From contig JAIPDY010000023.1 of assembly GCA_021737445.1 (NCBI GenBank), positions 1 through 21,539 on the forward strand: 21,539 nt of DNA, read 5' to 3'. A program made the position numbers and the translations under genes. This document shows positions 7,801 to 15,581 of this stretch, piece after piece; positions within the stretch are counted from its first letter, which is position 1, and every line of letters begins with the position of its first letter. Source of the stretch: Desulfotignum sp. GTDB taxonomy: Bacteria > Desulfobacterota > Desulfobacteria > Desulfobacterales > Desulfobacteraceae. Below the pieces are notes generated by a model. That model made no database searches, was not told where the DNA came from, and saw only the letters and a list, made by a program, of their open reading frames with translations.

Positions 7801-8568
7801 ATGGCACGATTAGAGTTAAAAAACATCGGTGTGCGGTTTGGTGGCCTCAAGGCATTGTCAAAATTGAGTTTTACCATCGGCAATGGACGAATTGTGGGAT
7901 TGATCGGACCCAACGGTGCAGGCAAAACAACGGTTTTCAATGTGCTTACCGGCGTGTACCAGGCATCTGAAGGGGAAGTGATCTTTGACGGGGAAAGCAT
8001 TCTGGGCCAGCGGCCCTATGTGATTTTTGAAAAAGGCATTGCCAGAACCTTTCAGAATATCCGGCTTTTTTCCGCTATGACAGCTGCGGAAAATGCCATG
8101 GTTGCCAGACACTGCAGGTCCGGTACAGGGGTATTCGGCTCTATTTTGCGCACCCCCGCCCAGAGACGGGAAGAGGTTTTTATCCGGGAAAAAGCCATGG
8201 AAGCCCTTACATTCATGGGGGTGGATGCCTATGCCGATACAGTGGCTTCCAATCTGCCCTACGGCCTCCAGCGCAGGCTTGAGATCGCCCGGGCCATAGC
8301 ATCGGAACCAAAAGTATTGCTCCTGGACGAGCCTGCCGCCGGTATGAACCCGGCTGAAACCTCAAGATTGATGAAAGATATTGCGCGCATTAAAGACCTG
8401 GGCATCGATGTGCTCCTGGTGGAACATGACATGAAAGTGGTCATGGGTGTGTGTGATCATATTGTTTGTGTTGACCATGGTGTAAAAATCGCTGAAGGAG
8501 ATGCCCAGCAGATCCAGAATGATCCCAAGGTCATTGAAGCATACCTTGGTCAGCCAGCCAACCAATAA
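7801..8568 (+). CDS. livG: Branched-chain amino-acid ABC transporter ATP-binding protein LivG
   Basis: This is one of the two ATPases of a HAAT-family (hydrophobic amino acid) importer. The 255-aa protein has Walker A GPNGAGKT at 36-43, the Q-loop RTFQNIRLF at about 82-90, the LivG-specific signature NLPYGLQRRLEIARA at 151-165 (YG in place of SGG), Walker B VLLLDEP at 172-178 and the switch His in LLVEHDMKVVMG. It ends EAYLGQ as LivG proteins do. It is the first gene of the operon, which is unusual, and the start codon is not preceded by a recognisable Shine-Dalgarno sequence (ATTTTTTGT directly precedes ATG). No other in-frame start exists nearby, so translation may be weak or controlled. 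The gap to livK is 17 bp. Confidence 0.93.
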   Translation: MARLELKNIGVRFGGLKALSKLSFTIGNGRIVGLIGPNGAGKTTVFNVLTGVYQASEGEVIFDGESILGQRPYVIFEKGIARTFQNIRLFSAMTAAENAMVARHCRSGTGVFGSILRTPAQRREEVFIREKAMEALTFMGVDAYADTVASNLPYGLQRRLEIARAIASEPKVLLLDEPAAGMNPAETSRLMKDIARIKDLGIDVLLVEHDMKVVMGVCDHIVCVDHGVKIAEGDAQQIQNDPKVIEAYLGQPANQ

Positions 8569-8585
8569 TTTTTAGGAGGAAAAAG

Positions 8586-9725
8586 ATGAGAAAAAGCGTT
8601 GTATCAATTTTAGCCATGGGACTGATTCTGGTTCCATTTCTTCTCGTGGGTACAGTTTCTGCAAAAACCTTGAAAATCGGATCTCTGAGCCCCCTCACAG
8701 GCCCCTATGCCTCTGATGGAACAGATATCAAAAACGGCGTTCTCACCGCTATTTCCGTATTTGAGGAACAGGGCGGCATCCCCGGGTATGACAAGATCGA
8801 ACTGTATGCCCAGGATACTTCCTGTGATCCGAGACAGGCGGTGGCTGCTGCCAACAAGCTGGTCAACCTCGAGGTCGCCGGTGCCATCGGTGCCTATTGT
8901 TCTTCCTCCACCATTCCGGCCTCTGATGTGCTGGATGAGGAAGAGGTTATCATGATCACCCCGGCCTCCACCCATCAGGATGTTACGGAACGGGGCCTTC
9001 CCTACATGTTCAGGATGTGCGGACGTGATGATGCCCAGGCCCCTGCCGCTGCCAGGTTCATCAAAGAAGCGCTGGGTGCGAAAACCATATTCATCGTGGA
9101 TGACAAAACCACCTATTCCCAGGGACTGGCTGACGGCGTTAAAAAGGCTGCCAAGGAACTGGGCATAAAAGTGTTGGGCCATGAACATGTCAACCAGGGT
9201 GACAAAGATTTTTCAGCGGTTCTCACCCGGGCAAAACAGGAAAATCCTGATGTTTTCTACATGTCTGTGCAGGGATTTTCTCCGGCAGCCATGATGACGC
9301 TCCAGGCAAAACGCCTGGGCATGGATTCCCAGATTGTTACCCAGGATGCGGTTTTCCAGCCGCGATTCATGGAAGTTGCCAAAGAAGCTTCCCAGGGTGT
9401 TTTTCTGACCTATGGGTACACTGATCCCACCACCCCGGAATATAAAGCGTTTGAAGAAAGATATGTGCCCAAATACGGCAAAATTGCCGCATACGCCACC
9501 TATGCCTATGATGCGGCCTACACCCTGCTGACAGCCATCAAGGCGGCCGGCTCCACTGATCCTGCAAAGATCAAGGCCGAGATGATGAAGATGGATTATC
9601 AGGGCGTTGCCAAACGTATCAAGTTTATGGAAAATGGTGATACCGGATCAAACTATATTGCGTTTAAAGTGGTTGACGATAAATTCGTCCCCTACTGGAG
9701 TCCGGAAAAAGGGCTGCTCAAATAG
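8586..9725 (+). CDS. livK: Periplasmic branched-chain amino-acid-binding protein (LivK/LivJ type)
   Basis: This substrate-binding protein captures hydrophobic amino acids in the periplasm for the adjacent importer. The 379-aa protein has a Sec signal peptide (MRKS start, hydrophobic core, VSA cleavage near residue 26). The mature part opens KTLKIGSLSPLTGPYA and continues with DTSCDPRQAVAAANKLVN and GAYCSSSTIPASDVL, which parallel E. coli LivJ closely, including its disulfide-forming Cys pair. This argues against a urea-binding (UrtA) identity despite the nearby amt gene. AGGAGG sits 7 bases before the start, the strongest ribosome site of the operon. A palindrome and a stable hairpin follow the stop, probably letting it be expressed above the membrane subunits. 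Confidence 0.93.
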   Translation: MRKSVVSILAMGLILVPFLLVGTVSAKTLKIGSLSPLTGPYASDGTDIKNGVLTAISVFEEQGGIPGYDKIELYAQDTSCDPRQAVAAANKLVNLEVAGAIGAYCSSSTIPASDVLDEEEVIMITPASTHQDVTERGLPYMFRMCGRDDAQAPAAARFIKEALGAKTIFIVDDKTTYSQGLADGVKKAAKELGIKVLGHEHVNQGDKDFSAVLTRAKQENPDVFYMSVQGFSPAAMMTLQAKRLGMDSQIVTQDAVFQPRFMEVAKEASQGVFLTYGYTDPTTPEYKAFEERYVPKYGKIAAYATYAYDAAYTLLTAIKAAGSTDPAKIKAEMMKMDYQGVAKRIKFMENGDTGSNYIAFKVVDDKFVPYWSPEKGLLK

Positions 9726-9726
9726 A

Positions 9727-9740
9727 TCATGACGTCATGA
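9727..9740. repeat. Perfect 14-bp palindrome TCATGACGTCATGA
   Basis: The palindrome is 7+7 with no spacer. It begins two bases after the livK stop codon (TAG, 9723-9725) and abuts the stem-loop at 9741-9770. It could be a protein-binding site or add to RNA structure. Confidence 0.6.
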
Positions 9741-9770
9741 GATGCGGCTGGACCCTAGTTCAGCCGCATC
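9741..9770 (+). terminator. Intercistronic hairpin after livK (attenuator or mRNA-stabilising)
   Basis: The arms GATGCGGCTG and CAGCCGCATC are perfectly complementary. Two further pairs (G-U and A-U) close a CCCTAG loop, giving a 12-bp stem, followed by CTTTTATCC. The run of only four T suggests partial termination or protection of the livK message from 3' decay rather than full stop, as downstream genes must still be expressed. Confidence 0.75.
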
Positions 9771-9804
9771 CTTTTATCCACCCAAATTTAAGAAATTACG
9801 CATA

Positions 9805-10716
9805 ATGGAATATTTTATTCAGCAATTTGTTAACGGGTTAACCCTCGGCGGCATGTACGCATTGATCGCATTGGGATATACCATGGTATACGGGGTTATT
9901 CAGCTCATCAACTTTGCCCACGGCGAGTTTTTTGCCGCCGGCGGGTATGTGGGCGCCATTACGCTGGGATATCTGTCCGGCCTGGGTTATATGCAGACCC
10001 ACCCGGTGCTCTGCCTGAGTGCTGCCTTTGTTTTTGCCATGGCCTATTGTGCCTACCTTGCGGTGGGGGTTGAAAAAATCGCCTATAAACCATTGCGCAG
10101 GGAATCTCGGCTGGCAGCTCTCCTCTCCGCTCTGGGCATGTCCATTTTTCTGTCCAACGGTATGATGCTCACCCAGGGGGTATATGACAAAATATATCCC
10201 GGAGAAATGTTCCAGGGAAGATTTGATTTCGGCACGGTGGCGATTTCTTATCTGCAGATCATGATTATTGTCCTGACCGCTTTGCTGCTGGTGGGACTGA
10301 ACATTCTGGTTTTCAAGACCAAGATCGGCATGGCCATGCGGGCCACGGCCCAGGACAAGACCATGTCCGCACTGGTGGCCATAGGCAGCAACAAAATCAT
10401 TTCTCTGACTTTTGCCATTGGCGCCGGCCTGGCAGCTGCCGCCGGTATCATGTACGGTCTTTATTACGGTTCTGTCCGGTACGATATGGGGTTTATTCCG
10501 GGCATCAAGGCATTTGCCGCAGCTGTTCTGGGAGGTATAGGCAATATCACCGGTGCCATGATCGGTGGATTGATCATCGGCATGGTGGAAGTGTTCGGGG
10601 CAGGGTATTTTTCCAGCGAATATAAGGATGTTTTTGCATTTATTATTTTAATCGGCGTACTGTATTTTAAACCAACTGGCATTATGGGCGAGAATATCGA
10701 TGATACAAGAGTTTAA
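9805..10716 (+). CDS. livH: Branched-chain amino-acid ABC transporter permease LivH
   Basis: This is an inner-membrane permease of the HAAT importer. The frame is open from an ATG at 9742, but that codon lies inside the intercistronic hairpin. The ATG at 9805 gives the family-typical start MEYFIQQFVNGLTLGGMYALIALGYTMVYG, and I use it. The 303-aa protein has about eight hydrophobic segments, the INFAHGEFF motif near residues 34-42 (as in LivH), and the GMAMRATAQDKTMSALVAIGSNKIISLTFAIG cytoplasmic loop. The ribosome site (AAGAAATTACG) is weak. Its 3' end overlaps livM by 17 bases, indicating translational coupling. Confidence 0.92.
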   Translation: MEYFIQQFVNGLTLGGMYALIALGYTMVYGVIQLINFAHGEFFAAGGYVGAITLGYLSGLGYMQTHPVLCLSAAFVFAMAYCAYLAVGVEKIAYKPLRRESRLAALLSALGMSIFLSNGMMLTQGVYDKIYPGEMFQGRFDFGTVAISYLQIMIIVLTALLLVGLNILVFKTKIGMAMRATAQDKTMSALVAIGSNKIISLTFAIGAGLAAAAGIMYGLYYGSVRYDMGFIPGIKAFAAAVLGGIGNITGAMIGGLIIGMVEVFGAGYFSSEYKDVFAFIILIGVLYFKPTGIMGENIDDTRV

Positions 10717-11926
10717 AAAAATTTGGAAACCATATACCATCGGCATGCTGTGGCTGTTTGGTCTGCTTTGGCCCATGCTGGGGGTTCATTCCGACGGTAC
10801 CCTGACCGTTCATGAAACGTTCCGGGTATGGGGGTATATCCTGATAGGGTCAGCAGCATGTCTGTTACTGTACATGGTAAAAAAGGGCGGATATCTGGAT
10901 ATTATAGGAGATCCTTTGTCCCGGGCAACAAGCCGTATTCAGACCCGTGCCTTTGCCGTTCCCAACTGGTCATGGCAGGTGGGGCTGATTGTTCTGGCCT
11001 GTTTTCTGCCGTTGTTTGCCGACCGGTATGGTACGGATGTGGCCATCAATGTGTTGATTTATATCTGCCTGGGTTTGGGCCTGAATATCATGGTGGGTCT
11101 TTGCGGCCTGCTGGACCTGGGATACATTGCTTTTTACGGTGTGGGCGCATATGCATATGCATTGTTAAATTCAATCTACGGTCTGGGTTTCTGGATCTGT
11201 CTGCCATTTTCCGCATTTTTCGCCTGTCTGGCAGGGGCCATTGTGGGATACCCCACCCTGCGCATGCGCGGTGATTACCTGGCTATTGTGACCCTGGGAT
11301 TCGGGGAAATTATCCGGCTGATTCTCAACAACTGGATGTCGCTGACCAACGGACCCAATGGCATCCTGGGAATAGATGCCGTGGGCATGTATCTGCCGGT
11401 GTTTGAAAACGGGCTGACATTTGAACACTTCTGGATGAAGAAATTGTATCTTTTCTACTATCTGGTACTGGCCCTGGCAATATTTACCGCCTATGGAATA
11501 CGACACCTTAATATTTCCCGGACAGGCCGTGCCTGGGAATCCATCAGAGAGGATGAAACCGCAGCAGAGCTGATGGGGGTGAACACCTTTATCTATAAAC
11601 TGCTGGCATACGTCATGGGCGCATTTTTCGCCGGTCTGGCGGGTGCTTTTTTTGCTGCACGGATGCGGTTTGTGAGCCCGGAGAGCTTTACTTTCCTGGA
11701 ATCAGCCATGGTATTGTGCATGGTGGTCCTGGGGGGCATGGGATCCATTCCCGGCATCATGCTGGGCGTGTTTGCACTGATTGTCCTGCCCGAGGTGTTC
11801 CGGGAATTTGAAAGTTACCGGATGCTGATATTCGGCTCCACCATGGTGATTATGATGCTCTTCAGGCCGGCCGGTCTCATACCGGCCAAGCGCATGGGAA
11901 CCAGATCCGATGAAAGGGAGGGATAG
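10700..11926 (+). CDS. livM: Branched-chain amino-acid ABC transporter permease LivM
   Basis: This is the second permease, partner of LivH. At 408 aa it is longer than compact LivM proteins because an N-terminal part of about 110 residues with two or three extra hydrophobic segments precedes the conserved core; E. coli LivM has a comparable extension. The core begins INVLIYICLGLGLNIMVG, followed by LLDLGYIAFYGVGAY, GDYLAIVTLGFGEIIRLILNN and the cytoplasmic RTGRAWESIREDETAAELMGVN loop. The LGGMGSIPG motif and a C-terminal FRPAGLIP segment complete the match. It overlaps livH by 17 bases; livF starts 8 bases downstream. An alternative start at 10745 would shorten the leader only. Confidence 0.92.
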   Translation: MIQEFKKIWKPYTIGMLWLFGLLWPMLGVHSDGTLTVHETFRVWGYILIGSAACLLLYMVKKGGYLDIIGDPLSRATSRIQTRAFAVPNWSWQVGLIVLACFLPLFADRYGTDVAINVLIYICLGLGLNIMVGLCGLLDLGYIAFYGVGAYAYALLNSIYGLGFWICLPFSAFFACLAGAIVGYPTLRMRGDYLAIVTLGFGEIIRLILNNWMSLTNGPNGILGIDAVGMYLPVFENGLTFEHFWMKKLYLFYYLVLALAIFTAYGIRHLNISRTGRAWESIREDETAAELMGVNTFIYKLLAYVMGAFFAGLAGAFFAARMRFVSPESFTFLESAMVLCMVVLGGMGSIPGIMLGVFALIVLPEVFREFESYRMLIFGSTMVIMMLFRPAGLIPAKRMGTRSDEREG

Positions 11927-11933
11927 TCATAAC

Positions 11934-12656
11934 ATGGGTACACAACCGATTCTTGAACTCAAAGATGTCCACTCCGGATATGGGTCCATTAAAGCACTGA
12001 AAGGCATTTCCCTGCAGGTCATGCCCGGCGAGATCGTGGCCATTATCGGTGCCAACGGGGCCGGTAAATCCACCACCCTCATGACCATCTGCGGGATTGT
12101 GACAGCAGAAAAGGGGGATATCTATTATGAAGGGGAACGCATCAACAAGGTGGTGCCGGAAAAACTGCCCACCATGGGGCTGTGCCAGGTGCCGGAAGGC
12201 CGCCGGATTTTTCCCCGGCTGTCTGTGGAGGAAAACCTGATCCTGGGCGCCTTTCACCGCAACGATAAAGAGGGGATACACCGGGATATCCAGCGGGCCT
12301 ATGACCTGTTTCCCATACTGGGAGAGCGCAGCCGGCAGGAAGGAGGAACCCTGTCAGGCGGTGAGCAGCAGATGCTGGCCATTGCCCGGGCTTTGATGAC
12401 AAAACCCAGGCTCCTGCTGCTGGATGAACCATCCCTGGGGCTTGCACCCATTATTATTCAGCAGATTTTTGAGATCATTGAAACCATTAACAAAGAAGAG
12501 GGTGTTACTATTCTGCTGGTGGAGCAGAATGCCTCACTGGCCCTTCAGGCAGCCTCCAGGGGTTATGTGGTGGAAACAGGGCAGATCACCCTGGAAGATT
12601 CCTCTGAAAACCTCATCGCCAATCCCAAAATCCGGGAAGCTTATCTCGGGGAGTAG
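11934..12656 (+). CDS. livF: Branched-chain amino-acid ABC transporter ATP-binding protein LivF
   Basis: This is the second ATPase of the HAAT importer and pairs with LivG. The frame opens at 11910, but the ATG at 11934 is chosen because a GGGAGG ribosome site lies about 11 bases before it and the 240-aa product matches LivF length. Motifs: Walker A GANGAGKST at 39-47, the LivF-type QVPEGRRIFPRLSVEENL at about 85-102, signature LSGGEQQ at 140-146, Walker B LLLLDEP at 160-166 and the switch region LLVEQN (Gln in place of His, normal for LivF). It ends IREAYLGE. It is the last gene of the operon; a strong terminator begins 33 bp downstream. Confidence 0.93.
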   Translation: MGTQPILELKDVHSGYGSIKALKGISLQVMPGEIVAIIGANGAGKSTTLMTICGIVTAEKGDIYYEGERINKVVPEKLPTMGLCQVPEGRRIFPRLSVEENLILGAFHRNDKEGIHRDIQRAYDLFPILGERSRQEGGTLSGGEQQMLAIARALMTKPRLLLLDEPSLGLAPIIIQQIFEIIETINKEEGVTILLVEQNASLALQAASRGYVVETGQITLEDSSENLIANPKIREAYLGE

Positions 12657-12689
12657 TTGCCCACTGAGCAAAAAAATATTTCATTTTCC

Positions 12690-12731
12690 AAAAAAGCCGG
12701 TTCGGGCAAAACGCCTGGGCCGGCTTTTTTT
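12690..12731. terminator. Bidirectional rho-independent terminator between livF and the EEP gene
   Basis: A-run plus GCCGG (12690-12700) pairs with CCGGC plus seven T (12720-12731). An inner CGGGC/GCCTG pairing extends the stem. With A-run on one side and T-run on the other it can act on both strands, ending the liv operon (+) and the opposing gene cluster (-), whose last stop codon is at 12734. Confidence 0.9.
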
Positions 12732-12733
12732 GT

Positions 12734-13480
12734 TTATACATGCGGTTTGCAGGAAAATCTTGCAACCAGGGGATTGTGGTCGGAAAACACTCTGTTTTCC
12801 AGGGCATCCATATGAAGCAGTGTCAATTGTCGAAAATAGATGCGGTCCAGTTCAAATCCAAAAATCTGTTTGACCAGACCGGGCCTTTCCGGTTGTGCCT
12901 GTTGCAGAGAAAGCCCCCGGGCCAGAGTTTGGATGATGTTATGCCTGGATCGGTTCCAGCAGTTAAAGTCTCCGGCCATGATCAAAGGACCTTTATGGTG
13001 CTGCAGGGTTTTGAGCAGGCGAAAAAACTCCCACTGATACCAGGCACGGGATGTAAAATTCACGGCATGGAGATTTACCACCATGAGCAGGTCTCCGCTG
13101 CTGAGCCAGTAACGGGTCATGAGTGCGTTTTTACGGGTGGCGACAATGGTCTCCCTGGCCAGTGACATCACATCGGTTTTGGTGTAAATGTCTGCGATGG
13201 CTGCCGTGAGTACACCGAAATGAAACCGGCGGATTCTGATGTTGGCTGCCGCTGCAAAGGACAAACCGGCAACAGAAAACAGGTTGTCCGGAAACACGGT
13301 TTCCTGGAACAAAAGGATATCCACGTTAAAGTGGTGTATCCAGTTTTTGACCATGGTTTCAAACTCCGGCTTCAGGTTCTCTTTATGTACATTCCAGCAC
13401 AGAATTCCAAAATCACAGGGGATGATTTTGTTCTCCAGTTTCAAAGGGGATCGAAATAATGGGGTGTCGGGTTTAAACAT
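12734..13480 (-). CDS. Endonuclease/exonuclease/phosphatase (EEP) family protein
   Basis: This is a metal-dependent phosphoesterase of the DNase I/exonuclease III fold. It shows the fold's signature blocks: GILCWNVHKEN (Asn of the N-terminal metal site), ILLFQET (catalytic Glu), VNLHAVNF, GDFNCWNRSRHN (Asp/Asn pair) and the C-terminal FSDHNPLVARF (Asp-His pair). All expected catalytic residues are present. The frame opens at a TTG at 13492 with no ribosome site; I prefer the ATG 12 bases inside (13480), although its AAAGG is very close, so the start is uncertain. The protein would be 248 aa from the ATG. No signal peptide is evident. It follows the phospholipase D gene by about 20 bp, a pairing also seen as ybhO-ybhP in E. 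coli. Substrate (nucleic acid, phosphoinositide or other phosphodiester) is unknown. Confidence 0.85.
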   Translation of the reverse strand: MFKPDTPLFRSPLKLENKIIPCDFGILCWNVHKENLKPEFETMVKNWIHHFNVDILLFQETVFPDNLFSVAGLSFAAAANIRIRRFHFGVLTAAIADIYTKTDVMSLARETIVATRKNALMTRYWLSSGDLLMVVNLHAVNFTSRAWYQWEFFRLLKTLQHHKGPLIMAGDFNCWNRSRHNIIQTLARGLSLQQAQPERPGLVKQIFGFELDRIYFRQLTLLHMDALENRVFSDHNPLVARFSCKPHV

Positions 13481-13503
13481 GGCCTTTATCAAAGACTATT
13501 TGG

Positions 13504-14892
13504 TTACAGCAGCGGGGCAAATACGCTCATGAGATTTTCACTGAACCGGCGCCACCGGCCGCCCGGCTGCATATGGCAGATACAGCTGTCTAAAAGCTGT
13601 GCCATCCATTCTTCACACTGGTCGATGATCGCTCTGGAATAGGCAAAGCTCACCACTTCATAGTTGAGAAACAGGCTGCGCTGGTCAAAATTGGCAGAAC
13701 CCATTATCACGCCTCTGCGGTCATACAGGATCGCTTTGGCATGTATCATGCCATGGGGATAAAGACATACCTTTACCCCTTTGCTGTCAAGGTCCCGCAT
13801 GAATCCGGACCGGCTCAGGTCGGCAATAAGATGGTTGGAGCTGGACGGGGTGATGAGTCTGACATCCACCCCTCTGTGGCAGGCAATGACCAGGGCCTGC
13901 ATCAGGCTTTTATCCGGCACAAAATAGGGGGTTACGATCCAGATGCGTTCCTGGGCTGAAAACACGGCAGACAGCAGCGCTTCGTACAGGGCGTCACTCT
14001 GGATATCCGGGCCCGAGGGCACCACCTGGATATTGGTGTTACCGGCTGCTGCCGGCAGAAAACCGGGCAGTTCCAGTTTGTCAGAAGCGGTATGGTTCCA
14101 GTCCGCAGTAAAAATTTCCAGGTAATGGAATACAGCCGGTCCCTGGATGAAAAACAACAGATCCTGCCACCTTTTTTCACAGGGTGACGGGCCAATATAT
14201 TCTCTAGAGATGTTCATCCCGCCGGAAAGAACGGTTTTATCATCAAAAATAAAAATTTTGCGGTGGTTTCGCAGGTTGATATAGTTTTGAAAAGGGCGGG
14301 TCAAAAGGGGCATGTAAAATGCCACCCGGCCTCCGGCTTTTTTCAGTTTCCGCAGGGGTGGCTGATACAGATAAAGAGGCAGAGAGCCGATGCAGTCGAT
14401 GAGAAGCTTGACCTGAACCCCTTGGGAGGCTTTCCTGGTTAAGGCAGCCAGAATGTTTCTTCCCACATTGTCAGGCCGCAGTACATAGGTGGATATGAGA
14501 ATGGAGTGCCTGGCCGAAGAGATCTGTTCCATAATAATATTATAGGCTTTGACACCGTCGGTATAGAAAAAAAACCGGTTGCCCTGTGTGGCACCGGCAA
14601 TGCCGTTGTTCCGCAGCACCATGTCAATGCGGGTGGCTTCTGTTTCCGGGATTTCTCCTTTTTTCGTCAGTTTGAAAACCGTTTTTTCCCGGCGTTTGAG
14701 TTTTCTGCTCCTGAAGATAAAATAAAGAGGCACGGCAAAATAGGGCAGCAGGATGATGGCCAAAAGCCAGGCAATCATGCTGGGGGGTTCTCTGCGCTGA
14801 TACACCATATGCCCCAGTACCCCCAGCACCAGAATGCCGGACATGATGGCCGTGCTCTGCACCAGGATAAAATAAAAAACATTTTCACTCAT
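13504..14892 (-). CDS. cls: Cardiolipin synthase / phospholipase D family protein
   Basis: This is a membrane-bound phosphatidyltransferase that makes cardiolipin from phosphatidylglycerol (and possibly phosphatidylethanolamine) at the inner membrane. The 462-aa protein has two N-terminal hydrophobic segments (about 5-30 and 38-60), then two PLD domains with HKD motifs: His210-x-Lys212-x4-Asp217 in NHRKIFIFDD followed by GGMN, and His384-x-Lys386-x4-Asp391 in IHAKAILYDRR followed by GSANFDQRS. Layout and length fit ClsA-type enzymes, while linkage to an EEP-family gene resembles the clsB (ybhO)-ybhP neighbourhood. No strong ribosome site precedes the ATG, so the start is moderately certain. 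It sits between the SYLF gene (74 bp upstream) and the EEP gene on the same strand. Confidence 0.92.
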   Translation of the reverse strand: MSENVFYFILVQSTAIMSGILVLGVLGHMVYQRREPPSMIAWLLAIILLPYFAVPLYFIFRSRKLKRREKTVFKLTKKGEIPETEATRIDMVLRNNGIAGATQGNRFFFYTDGVKAYNIIMEQISSARHSILISTYVLRPDNVGRNILAALTRKASQGVQVKLLIDCIGSLPLYLYQPPLRKLKKAGGRVAFYMPLLTRPFQNYINLRNHRKIFIFDDKTVLSGGMNISREYIGPSPCEKRWQDLLFFIQGPAVFHYLEIFTADWNHTASDKLELPGFLPAAAGNTNIQVVPSGPDIQSDALYEALLSAVFSAQERIWIVTPYFVPDKSLMQALVIACHRGVDVRLITPSSSNHLIADLSRSGFMRDLDSKGVKVCLYPHGMIHAKAILYDRRGVIMGSANFDQRSLFLNYEVVSFAYSRAIIDQCEEWMAQLLDSCICHMQPGGRWRRFSENLMSVFAPLL

Positions 14893-14966
14893 GCCATAAT
14901 TGAACCATACTCCCTGAAAAATAGCAACCCGATGCTCTCCACCCGTATTTCCTGAAATGTGACGTA

Positions 14967-15542
14967 TTAAAGGGGGGTAAAATCGAATCTCTGGCCACCG
15001 ATGGTTGCCTCATACATCAGGCCCCCCTTGGTATGAACAAACACGGCCACACCCTTTCTATACCCTAAGCTGGCCTGGGTTCCCGTGCCAGGGCCTGCAC
15101 TGGCACTGGCAGTTCCGCCTTCTGTGCCGGCCTTTGCCTGGGCGCCTGCAGTGATGACCACAGCAGAGGCAGAGGCATCAAATTCAAATGTGCCGCTGGT
15201 AAATTCATCATAGGCCCGTTTGTCCTGGAAAAAAATGATTTCTGAAAATGCCTGTCCCCCCAACTGAAATCCCACGCTCACTTTGGACAGGGTCACGTGA
15301 CCGGTAAGAATTCCCTGCCGGTATACCCGGCCTTTACCAAAGGCACCCCCCACAACAATGCCGCCCTTTCCCACTGTGGGAAATACAGCATATCCATAGG
15401 CATCTTTAAAAAACGGCATTACAACAGGGGATTTTTTAAATACCGAGATGGTGTGGCTGTAATTATCTGCAAAAACGGCAGATCCAGGGGTTGCCATCCA
15501 GAAAACACATATTGTCAATAAAAGGGTTTTGATGGGTTTCAT
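14967..15542 (-). CDS. Secreted SYLF-domain (YSC84/DUF500) lipid-binding-type protein
   Basis: The 191-aa protein has an N-terminal signal sequence (MKPIKTLLLT start, hydrophobic to about residue 18, likely cleaved after SAVFA near 25) and should be periplasmic. The rest is a SYLF/Ysc84 domain: FFKDAYGYAVFPTVGKGGIVVGGAFGKG (about 44-71), VSVGFQLGGQAFSEIIFF and a glycine/alanine-rich turn region at about 132-160, ending GLMYEATIGGQRFDF. Eukaryotic SYLF domains bind phosphoinositides; bacterial members have no settled function. AAAGGAGT lies about 8 bases before the ATG, a strong ribosome site. Location beside a cardiolipin synthase gene would suit a lipid- or envelope-related role, which is inference. 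Confidence 0.88.
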   Translation of the reverse strand: MKPIKTLLLTICVFWMATPGSAVFADNYSHTISVFKKSPVVMPFFKDAYGYAVFPTVGKGGIVVGGAFGKGRVYRQGILTGHVTLSKVSVGFQLGGQAFSEIIFFQDKRAYDEFTSGTFEFDASASAVVITAGAQAKAGTEGGTASASAGPGTGTQASLGYRKGVAVFVHTKGGLMYEATIGGQRFDFTPL

Positions 15543-15581
15543 GTGTCTGACTCCTTTCTTTTTTACAGGAAACAGATATTT

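Noticed and set aside
9742..9804. Extended N-terminus for livH from the ATG at 9742
   Set aside because: The codon is inside the intercistronic hairpin, and the extra 21 residues do not resemble LivH, which normally begins at the short hydrophobic start found at 9805.
7801..12656. Urea transporter (urtABCDE) identity for the five-gene ABC operon
   Set aside because: The nearby nitrogen-regulated amt made this worth considering, but the binding protein carries LivJ-type blocks (DTSCDPRQAV, CSSSTIPASD) rather than UrtA-type sequence.
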